NCBI RefSeq assembly: GCF_002993365.1
Contig: NZ_PVNP01000030.1
Location: 1 to 43,944 of the forward strand
From: Marisediminitalea alba
GTDB lineage: Bacteria > Pseudomonadota > Gammaproteobacteria > Enterobacterales > Alteromonadaceae
Length of the DNA: 43,944 nucleotides
Direction of reading: 5' to 3'
Positions 23,530 to 30,010 of this stretch are shown here, one piece after another. The position numbers and the translations under genes were made by a program. Below the pieces are notes generated by a model. It was not told the DNA's origin. It saw only the letters and a program-made list of their open reading frames with translations, and searched no databases. Numbering within the stretch: the stretch's first letter is position 1; each line of letters begins with the position of its first letter.

Positions 23530-23760
23530 CTAATGCATCTGGCTGTTAGGAATAGTTACCCGCCGTGCGGCCCAGCCTTCATGTTTTAAATCAAACGTGA
23601 GCAATGTATTGGCTGTTGCTTCACTTTCAAACACCAGAGCATGGCTAAGGTCGGTGGTGTAAATGGGGCGCAGTCGCTGGGTGATTTTAGCCAGGTAATG
23701 CGGCTGGGTTAGGTCAAAGTAGCGAGAGGTAAATTGCTGCAGTACCCAAACTGTTTTCAT
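23530..23760 (-). CDS. hypothetical protein, first gene of the DnaB operon (76 aa)
   Basis: The start at 23760 (MKTVWVLQQFTSRYF) has GGAGAG six bases ahead; the longer version would run through the terminator hairpin at 23784-23811. The product is 76 residues, mixed alpha/beta, not recognised. It is separated from dnaB by one base. Confidence 0.68.
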   Translation of the reverse strand: MKTVWVLQQFTSRYFDLTQPHYLAKITQRLRPIYTTDLSHALVFESEATANTLLTFDLKHEGWAARRVTIPNSQMH

Positions 23761-23783
23761 GATTGGCTCTCCGGCTGGGCTGT

Positions 23784-23811
23784 AAAAAAAAGCCCCTGGC
23801 TGGCCAGGGGC
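23784..23811 (-). terminator. intrinsic terminator upstream of the DnaB operon (minus strand)
   Basis: A perfect 9-bp stem GCCCCTGGC/GCCAGGGGC with a two-base loop is followed, in the minus direction, by eight T residues. It lies 24 bases upstream of the first gene of the leftward DnaB operon. It therefore either stops leftward readthrough or acts as an attenuator in the operon leader. Confidence 0.75.
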
Positions 23812-23858
23812 AAATGAGATACACATGTCCAAGGTGCCGGGTAAAAAACTCGTTGAAT

Positions 23859-23886
23859 TTATTAACCAGCCCGGTTAGGTTATTAA
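23859..23886. promoter_or_regulatory. imperfect dyad upstream of the capsid-tail operon
   Basis: Arms TTATTAACC (23859-23867) and GGTTATTAA (23878-23886) match in eight of nine positions across a 10-base spacer. The dyad lies about 75 bp before the first capsid-operon gene and could bind the late activator or another regulator. It does not match the dyad at 7865-7893. Confidence 0.3.
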
Positions 23887-23958
23887 AAGAAAAGGCATTT
23901 CTACCCCCGGAGTTTTCTTCGGGCGGCACGTTAAGTTTTCTCGGGCCATCATGGCTCC

Positions 23959-25176
23959 ATGAAAACGAAAACCCCCACATTTAAAAAATTACCCATCAGC
24001 GAGGTTGTGGCAGATGCCATGGCCACGGTGACCGAGTTTCCCTGGCATGATGTTTTTTTTGCGGGGGAGCATACCGATAACACGGGTAAATCACGTAACT
24101 ACAGCCGCGAAGACTTGCAGCAGGTAGTGGATAACTTTACCCCCAACAAAGCGCCGCTGGTGATTGGCCACCCCAAAACCAATGCCCCGGCATTGGGCTG
24201 GGTAACCGGTGTGCGCCTAACCGACGATGACCGCCTGGAGGTCACCGCCAACAACGTTAACGTGGACTTTGCCAAAGCCGTTGCGGCTAAGTCTTTTCCT
24301 AATCGCAGCGTAAGCCTGTATCGCACCGACAAGGGTTTAACCCTTCGCCATATTGGTTACCTGGGTGCAGTTGAACCTGCCCTGGAAGGCTTAGGCTGGC
24401 AGTTTAACGGTGCCGATGCCGACCCAACCGAAACCATTGAATTTAGCGCAGAACCGGCTGAAACCATTGAATTCAGCATGGAAATGGAACACCAGCGCAC
24501 CCTGCTGGATATGTTCTCTAACATGCGTGACTTCTTCATAGAAAAGTTTTCCCAGGAAGACGCCGACCGCGTTGTGCCTAAATGGAGCCTGGACTGGATG
24601 CGGGAAGCATTAACCCGCGAAGAGGTGCGCAAAGAGACCCAGGAAGACCCGTTAACCCCCGAATTTTCTAAACCCAAAACTGAGGAGCCTGCAGTGACTA
24701 AATACACTCAGGAGCAGCTTGATGCTGCCATTCAACAGGCGAAAGATGACGCCGAGGCCAGCTTTAGCAGTCAACTGAGTGCTGAAAAGTCTCGTGCAGA
24801 TAACGCCGAAAAGACCCTGGAAGAGCAAGCCTTTGCGGCGCGCGTGGCTGATTGTAAGGCCGTGGTGGACGCACAGATTGCTGCAGGCCACTTAACCCCA
24901 GCCACCGCCGCTGGCCTGGCTGAGTTTATGGCCAGCCTGCCCCAAGGCGATGATGCGCATACGTTTAGCTTCAGCAAATCTGACAGCGAAACGGTTGAGC
25001 AAAGCCAGTACGACTTTGCCAAGGCGTTTATTGGTGGTTTGGGTGCTAAGTCTCCCCTGGGCGATGATCCAGAGCTGGGCCACGACAAAGACCTGGACGC
25101 AAAAGCCGAAGAATATTCAAAGGCACATGGTGTTTGCTACGCAGATGCCGTAATTGCCGTAAGTCAAGGAGCATAA
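23959..25176 (+). CDS. Mu I-like head protease with scaffold domain
   Basis: The first 150 residues match Mu-like prophage protease (gpI): FPWHDVFFAGEHTDNTGKS, the VIGHPKTNAPALGWV motif (residues about 66-80), and NRSVSLYRT. The C-terminal half (about 220-400) is acidic and coiled-coil-like and ends with a scaffold-type tail. A probable internal start for a separate scaffold (Z-like) around residue 246 (near 24695; the GAGGAGCCTGCAGTG context) is possible. It begins the rightward structural operon, with no good ribosome site visible. Confidence 0.9.
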   Translation: MKTKTPTFKKLPISEVVADAMATVTEFPWHDVFFAGEHTDNTGKSRNYSREDLQQVVDNFTPNKAPLVIGHPKTNAPALGWVTGVRLTDDDRLEVTANNVNVDFAKAVAAKSFPNRSVSLYRTDKGLTLRHIGYLGAVEPALEGLGWQFNGADADPTETIEFSAEPAETIEFSMEMEHQRTLLDMFSNMRDFFIEKFSQEDADRVVPKWSLDWMREALTREEVRKETQEDPLTPEFSKPKTEEPAVTKYTQEQLDAAIQQAKDDAEASFSSQLSAEKSRADNAEKTLEEQAFAARVADCKAVVDAQIAAGHLTPATAAGLAEFMASLPQGDDAHTFSFSKSDSETVEQSQYDFAKAFIGGLGAKSPLGDDPELGHDKDLDAKAEEYSKAHGVCYADAVIAVSQGA

Positions 25177-25178
25177 CC

Positions 25179-25535
25179 ATGGCGAATTACTTAAACAAAG
25201 CACGGGTAGCAATTTTAACTATTAGCGTACAAGCCGCTGCTGCATTGGCGCAGTGCCGTGCTGTTGGTGCAGACGGTAACTACGCCGCTGCCGGTGCTCA
25301 CATGATGGGTGTGTCCTACAACCCGGCATCAGCTGGTGAACAGGCGGCGGTTGATGTATTGGGTACCGTTCCTTGTGAAGCGGGAGCTGCCATTGCTGCA
25401 GATGCTCTACTGGAAGTGGGTACCAGCGGCAAGCTAATCACTAGAACCACCGGCAAAGTGGTGGGCCGTGCGCTAACGGCAGCAAGTGGCGATGGCGCTA
25501 TCTTCAACGCGTTATTAATTCCGGCTAACACATAA
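25179..25535 (+). CDS. capsid decoration protein (DUF2190 family)
   Basis: A 118-residue, alanine- and glycine-rich beta protein typical of DUF2190 capsid cement proteins, located between protease and major capsid genes. AAGGAG lies seven bases ahead of ATG 25179; the upstream extension belongs to an overlapping frame. It should stabilise the expanded capsid. Confidence 0.82.
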   Translation: MANYLNKARVAILTISVQAAAALAQCRAVGADGNYAAAGAHMMGVSYNPASAGEQAAVDVLGTVPCEAGAAIAADALLEVGTSGKLITRTTGKVVGRALTAASGDGAIFNALLIPANT

Positions 25536-25546
25536 GGAGCAACGAA

Positions 25547-26476
25547 ATGGATCGCGTATCAATTCGTACCGACAAAGTTTTAAGTAAAATTGCGCTGGGC
25601 TTTATGGCTCCGGGTTTAGTTGGGTTTGAGCTGTTTCCGCGTGTTTCAGTCGATGAAGCCAGCGGTAAAATCATCCAGTTTGATAAATCGGCCTTCCAGC
25701 TGATTAACACGCGCCGTGCGCCGGGTGAAAACACCAAACGCATTAAAGTGGGTTTTGAAAAAGGCAATTACAGCCTGACCAACAACGCCCTGGATGCGCA
25801 AATTCCCCGTGAGTGGTTACGTGACCAAGCGAGCACACCAGGTATTAACTTTCAGCGCCAATCGGTTGAAACCGTGATGCAGGTAGAGCAGAACAACCTG
25901 GAGTTTGAACAGTCTGGCCTGGCTCGGGATGCCACCAAATACGGCACCAATAACAAAATCACGCTGTCTGGCAGCGACCAATGGAGCGACTACGACAACT
26001 CAGACCCACTGAAAGATGTGTCTGATTACAAGGAAGCCGTCCGGGCAGCCACTGGGTCTTACCCCAACAAGATGGTTATACCGGCCTTGGTGCACAAAAC
26101 GCTTAAGCACCACCCAAAGTTGTTAGCGCGTATGAGCAATAACGACCTGAAAATGCTAACACTTGAGCATTACCGGCAGCTGTTTGAAATTGAAAACATC
26201 GTGATTGCACAATCCATGGTGGTTGATGCTGATGGTAATTTTGAGGAGCTGTGGGGCCTGGACGTGATTCTGGCGTACGTGCCCACTGTTATCACCTCTC
26301 GCGCCATGCCGTCGTATGGTTACACCTACGTACTCAATGGCCAGCCGCTGGTTGAGCCTATGTGGTACGACAAAGCCACTAAGAGCTGGATTGCCGGTGT
26401 GGAATACGAACGCCAGCCGCTGCTCACTGGCATTGCCTCTGGCTTCCTAATTAAGAACGCCGTAGCGAGTTCATAA
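25547..26476 (+). CDS. major capsid protein
   Basis: The 309-residue product has the length, order and general features of the major head subunit of Mu-like siphophages: an early YSLTNNALDAQIPREWL segment, the extended N-arm, and a strand-rich C-terminal part (GYTYVLNGQPLVEPMWY). Position after protease and decoration genes supports the call. A strong GGAGC ribosome site precedes the ATG. Confidence 0.88.
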   Translation: MDRVSIRTDKVLSKIALGFMAPGLVGFELFPRVSVDEASGKIIQFDKSAFQLINTRRAPGENTKRIKVGFEKGNYSLTNNALDAQIPREWLRDQASTPGINFQRQSVETVMQVEQNNLEFEQSGLARDATKYGTNNKITLSGSDQWSDYDNSDPLKDVSDYKEAVRAATGSYPNKMVIPALVHKTLKHHPKLLARMSNNDLKMLTLEHYRQLFEIENIVIAQSMVVDADGNFEELWGLDVILAYVPTVITSRAMPSYGYTYVLNGQPLVEPMWYDKATKSWIAGVEYERQPLLTGIASGFLIKNAVASS

Positions 26477-26504
26477 ACCCTGAGAGCGAAGCAAGGACGA
26501 TAAC

Positions 26505-26525
26505 GGGCCACGGAGTTGGCCCTTT
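26505..26525 (+). terminator. attenuator-like hairpin after the capsid gene
   Basis: A perfect stem GGGCCA/TGGCCC (26505-26510 and 26517-26522), six-base loop, then TTTA. It sits in the 62-base gap after the capsid gene. Such weak hairpins often lower expression of the genes after the abundant capsid protein. Confidence 0.45.
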
Positions 26526-26538
26526 ACAGGAGCCTGAC

Positions 26539-26889
26539 ATGAGCGAAACAACCCTGTTAACCGAATATGAGTGCGTAGAGCCGGTACAGCATAACCAGGA
26601 AAAGTATCTACCTGGTGCACCCATTAGCCTGAGTGGCAAGGACGCTGCGCCTTTGTTGGCCATTAACGCCATCAAAGTGCCTGCAGGCAAAGCTGAGCCT
26701 GTGGTGCCACAGCTTTCAACCCTTGAGCAATTACTGACCGTTATCCCCGGTGTTATCGAGGATAAAGCCAATTTAACCAGCAGCGGCTTACCGCTGGTTG
26801 AAGCCCTGACTGATGCGGTGGGCTTTGATGTGAGCGCGGATATGCGTAACGAAGCCTGGACGGCATTCCAGGCAAAGGACGCTGAATAG
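26539..26889 (+). CDS. Mu-like head-tail region protein (FluMu N-domain type)
   Basis: The first 45 residues (YECVEPVQHNQEKYLPGAPI through LLAINAIK) resemble the FluMu N-terminal domain of small proteins behind the capsid gene in Mu-like phages. The C-terminal part is helical (NEAWTAFQAKD). It has a good GGAG ribosome site. Exact role in the head or head-tail joint is unknown. Confidence 0.7.
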   Translation: MSETTLLTEYECVEPVQHNQEKYLPGAPISLSGKDAAPLLAINAIKVPAGKAEPVVPQLSTLEQLLTVIPGVIEDKANLTSSGLPLVEALTDAVGFDVSADMRNEAWTAFQAKDAE

Positions 26890-27380
26890 TGATCACGCCT
26901 GCAGCGGTTATCGAGCGCATTGGTACCTACGAACTGGGCAATATTCTGGCAGGCCGGGTTGAGGGTGACATTAACACCCTGGCCCTGGTTGCCCTGGCAG
27001 AAGGTGCTGATACCAGCAGCTTTACCGCTGAGGAACTTGCCGTGGCTCAAGCCGCTCTGGACCGCCTGGTGTTAGCCATTGATGCCGCTACCCGGTTGAT
27101 TAACGGCTATGTGGCTAAGCGCCACCCTGCGGGGTTATCGCCAAGCGAAATTGCTAACAGCCCGTTGCCGGATATCGCGTTAGTACTGGTGAAGTACGAA
27201 CTAATGGTAACAACCGACGAAGACACCCGAAACAATCACAAAGCCGCGATGGCGCAGCTGCGCGACATCAGCAGCGGCGCATTAAGCCTGGGCGCTGATG
27301 ACCCAGCCAAACCCAGCGATACGCGCCTGGTGGTTGTGGGTGGTAATAGCCGTTTTGATTGGGGTGGGTTCGGCCTGTGA
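26889..27380 (+). CDS. DUF1320 head-tail connector protein (gp36-like)
   Basis: Matches DUF1320: the N-terminal EELAVAQAALDRLVLAIDAATRLINGYVAKRHP region is characteristic. The protein (163 residues) probably joins the portal to the tail tube. The start is GTG, overlapping the previous stop by one base. Confidence 0.85.
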   Translation: MITPAAVIERIGTYELGNILAGRVEGDINTLALVALAEGADTSSFTAEELAVAQAALDRLVLAIDAATRLINGYVAKRHPAGLSPSEIANSPLPDIALVLVKYELMVTTDEDTRNNHKAAMAQLRDISSGALSLGADDPAKPSDTRLVVVGGNSRFDWGGFGL

Positions 27381-27823
27381 GCGCAACGTTTATTGAGATT
27401 AACCTGTCGGGTGATGATGTCTTATCGGTGTTTAACCAGGTAGGTACCTTTAGTCAACAACCAGCGGCCATGCTGGATGAAATAGGCAGTTACCTCGATA
27501 GCGATGTGGCAAAACGCTTCTACGAAGGCAAAGCCCCGGATGGCAGCAAATGGCTGGTATCGCAACGGGCCGAAGCCGAAAACGGTAAAACTCTGGTTGA
27601 TACCTCGATACTGAGCAAAAGCGTTACCCACGAAGTGAGAGCGCAGAACCTGGTTCACGGATTAACCGAAAAATACGCCGCTATACATCAGTTTGGTGGC
27701 AAGGCCGGGCGTGGTAAGCGGGTAACAATTCCCAAACGGGAAATTATCGGCATTACGCCTGTACAGCAATCGCGCATCGATAAGATTTGTTTGCGCTGGG
27801 TAGAGAGTTGGTTTCCGAAATGA
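27377..27823 (+). CDS. virion morphogenesis protein (Mu gpG-like)
   Basis: Belongs to the phage virion morphogenesis family: GKAPDGSKW (about 52-60), the SILSKSVTH region, and KYAAIHQFGG (about 95-104) are its usual landmarks. The start is GTG at 27377, which overlaps the previous stop in a GTGA junction; the longer frame start has no ribosome site. A tail-completion or head-tail joining role is expected. Confidence 0.87.
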   Translation: MSATFIEINLSGDDVLSVFNQVGTFSQQPAAMLDEIGSYLDSDVAKRFYEGKAPDGSKWLVSQRAEAENGKTLVDTSILSKSVTHEVRAQNLVHGLTEKYAAIHQFGGKAGRGKRVTIPKREIIGITPVQQSRIDKICLRWVESWFPK

Positions 27824-28275
27824 GTACACCCGTTTACAACCTGGATTTAAACGTGATTGAAACGGTGTTAAAAGCCGCTGAATTTAACGTTAAACCGGCT
27901 ATGAGCATGCCCGCGCTGCTCCGTAGTGCAGTACAGCGTAATACCACCTTCGTTCTGCCATTGGACGAAGAGGCCGAAGACTTTGACGAAATCGGCGGTA
28001 TTGATGTTTCGCAATACAGCATAGAGCAATTTGCCGTAGTGGGCGTGTTTCGAGCGGCCGGTAGCAACACTGGCAGCGTGGCAGGTAACGAACTGCTGAT
28101 CTGGCGCGACCAGGTAAAAGCCGCGTTGATTGGCCTGATGATTGAGCCGTTTGAGCCCATCACGTTTCAGGCAGGACGCTTAATCGAGGTGAATAAAGAG
28201 ACGCAGAATGTGGTGTATCAGCTGCAGTTTAAAACCACGTGCACCGTGGTAACCAATGTAAGGACGTATCCATGA
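27820..28275 (+). CDS. gp37-like tail terminator protein
   Basis: The position after the gpG-like gene and the content fit the Gp37/DUF1834 family (about 150 residues; ENLVITRALKEA-type N terminus replaced here by LDLNVIETVLKAAEFNVKP). It begins at 27820 in an ATGA overlap. Such proteins cap or regulate tail tube length. Confidence 0.7.
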   Translation: MSTPVYNLDLNVIETVLKAAEFNVKPAMSMPALLRSAVQRNTTFVLPLDEEAEDFDEIGGIDVSQYSIEQFAVVGVFRAAGSNTGSVAGNELLIWRDQVKAALIGLMIEPFEPITFQAGRLIEVNKETQNVVYQLQFKTTCTVVTNVRTYP

Positions 28276-28433
28276 CCACCAAAAAACCATTTAAACACCC
28301 TGAGCTGCCAGCCGCGCTAAAAAAAGCCGTGGCGGCAGGCTTGCCAGGTGGCCAGTACAGGCTGGACGGCGACAAAGTGAGCCCGGTTGAACCCGATAAC
28401 AAAGGTGCCAAAGGTACTAAGGAGAAAGCGTAA
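28272..28433 (+). CDS. small hypothetical protein (53 aa)
   Basis: A short Lys- and Gly-rich protein (for example LKKAVAAGLPGGQYRLDGDK) between the tail terminator and the tube gene, where Mu has gp38 (DUF2635). It starts with ATGA coupling (28272) and its stop overlaps the tube gene. No confident family. Confidence 0.65.
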   Translation: MTTKKPFKHPELPAALKKAVAAGLPGGQYRLDGDKVSPVEPDNKGAKGTKEKA

Positions 28434-29368
28434 TGGCTATGCGTTGGCGTGAAAAACTCATTTTAGCCGGTGTAGAAAGTACCTATGGTGCGGGCCCGGC
28501 AGCTGCACTGGACGCCTCAAATTACATCCGGCTAACAGAGCCCTCTATCGCGTTTGAGAGCGAAAACATTACCGATGAGTCGGTGCGATTTGGTGAAGGG
28601 GCGTATGAAGATATCCCGTTTGGTGAGCATATTACCCTCACGTTCCGGGTGCACTTGTTTGGCTCCGGCACCGAAGGCGTAGCCCCGCCGTATAGCGCAT
28701 TACTGCGAGCCAGTCGCATGACTGAAACGGTTGATGCCGGTGTGAGCGTGGCATACACCCTGGCGTCTGATTTTGGAAGCTCCTTGGCGATGGAATTTCG
28801 CATTGGCAATAACCTGCATGCCATTAACGGTGCACGTGGTGCATTTACTATCATATTTGAAAAGGGTATTCCCATGTTGGAATTCACCTTTAAAGGGTTA
28901 TGGGCCGTTCCTACGCATACCATTGACAGCTTACCTGCAGTCAATAATGCGCCGTGGTTGGGCTTTGTGCCCACAGGCCCAGGACGCACCTCAGCAGTAA
29001 CGCTGTATGGCGAAACCGTGCGTCCTTACTCGCTTAATTTGAATCCGGGTAACGAAGCGGTGTACGACCAAAGCCTGGTGGATGAAACCATTATCTATTC
29101 TGATCGTGATGGCAGTGGCCAAATTCAAATTGAAGCCCCTACGCTCGATACCATTAACTTTTTTGCTCGCCACAGTAACCGCCAACATGGACCGTTAGCC
29201 ATTACCCACGGTGCTACGGCAGGCAATATCTGCACCATTAGCTGCCCCCGCGTGCAGGTGCAAAAACCGTCTTACACCAACCTGGATAACAACAACGTTG
29301 GTTACGACATCGACCTTAAGCTGTTGCCGGATGCCGGTAACGACGAAATTTCACTTTTATTTACATAG
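28433..29368 (+). CDS. tail tube protein
   Basis: A 311-residue beta-rich protein with repeated similar domains, typical of the tail tube of B3-type siphophages. Position between the tail terminator and the chaperone-frameshift gene is the usual one. No contractile sheath gene follows or precedes it, so the tail should be flexible and non-contractile. Confidence 0.85.
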   Translation: MAMRWREKLILAGVESTYGAGPAAALDASNYIRLTEPSIAFESENITDESVRFGEGAYEDIPFGEHITLTFRVHLFGSGTEGVAPPYSALLRASRMTETVDAGVSVAYTLASDFGSSLAMEFRIGNNLHAINGARGAFTIIFEKGIPMLEFTFKGLWAVPTHTIDSLPAVNNAPWLGFVPTGPGRTSAVTLYGETVRPYSLNLNPGNEAVYDQSLVDETIIYSDRDGSGQIQIEAPTLDTINFFARHSNRQHGPLAITHGATAGNICTISCPRVQVQKPSYTNLDNNNVGYDIDLKLLPDAGNDEISLLFT

Positions 29369-29375
29369 GTGACAT

Positions 29376-29693
29376 ATGGCGTTTAAACGCAGCGCATTAA
29401 AAAACTGGATTATTACCCGCCCGGTAACTCTGTTTGGTGAAAACTCCGTTGAAGTGGATGTGCGGGTTATGCCCAAAACGGATGGTGAGGCCATTATCGC
29501 AAAAGGCTCAGATGTTGAGTCTGTAAAGGGCTTTGTATCGGCTATGCGCGGGTATCAGGACGAAAAAGGCAAAGAACTGGGCTTAGAGGGCTTTATTGCT
29601 GATCTGGAATCTGGCGTGCTTCCGCCAGCTGCTGCAGGCGGCGTAGCGTCTGTTGCTATTAACGCCCAGTTTGATGCGGCCATAAAAAACTAA
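29376..29693 (+). CDS. tail assembly chaperone, short form (G-like)
   Basis: The 105-residue product is the upstream half of a frameshift pair, as lambda G. It ends just after the slippery heptamer A AAA AAC (29684-29690), with the TAA stop at 29691. The gene precedes the tape measure gene. These chaperones help the tape measure protein fold during tail assembly. Confidence 0.82.
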   Translation: MAFKRSALKNWIITRPVTLFGENSVEVDVRVMPKTDGEAIIAKGSDVESVKGFVSAMRGYQDEKGKELGLEGFIADLESGVLPPAAAGGVASVAINAQFDAAIKN

Positions 29694-30010
29694 CGGAGGT
29701 TGCCGAAGCCTGGGCAACCGGAGGTAACCAGAACAGCAAGGAACTGGAAGATGACTGGGTATTCTTTGGGGGCGACCTCAAAGACCTGGTTAAACCGGAT
29801 ACCGACATTGAAGTTCATCCTGATAATTGGCTGGCACTACAGGCCATTCGGGTTTCACAAACTCAATGGGTATTGGACAGCAAAAATCGCAAATACGCCC
29901 TGGACTACCAGCGTGCAGAAGTCTGTTGGCAAAAACTGGGGTTAATCGTTGAAGGTGACGACTTTTTTAAAGTGCAGCACCTTGAGCAACTGTTACGAGA
30001 ATCGGTGTAG
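29690..30010 (+). CDS. tail chaperone frameshift extension (T-like part of G-T fusion)
   Basis: Reading from 29690 in the -1 frame (CTA ACG GAG ...) is open to a TAG at 30008-30010, which touches the tape measure start. The translated part is about 106 residues, acidic and free of rare codons (ELEDDWVFFGGDL, FKVQHLEQLL). It has no own start. It should be joined to the short form by -1 slippage on AAAAAAC, giving a fusion of about 211 residues. This layout is conserved in lambda-like and Mu-like siphophages. Confidence 0.82.
   Translation, partial: LTEVAEAWATGGNQNSKELEDDWVFFGGDLKDLVKPDTDIEVHPDNWLALQAIRVSQTQWVLDSKNRKYALDYQRAEVCWQKLGLIVEGDDFFKVQHLEQLLRESV

Noticed and set aside
23714..23980. 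88-codon minus-strand frame over the divergent region
   Set aside because: It runs through a strong terminator hairpin, overlaps the start of the protease gene and has no family-like sequence.
29700..29945. Separate plus-strand gene between chaperone and tape measure
   Set aside because: Its composition looks out of frame, while the -1 frame over the same bases continues the chaperone with a slippery heptamer.
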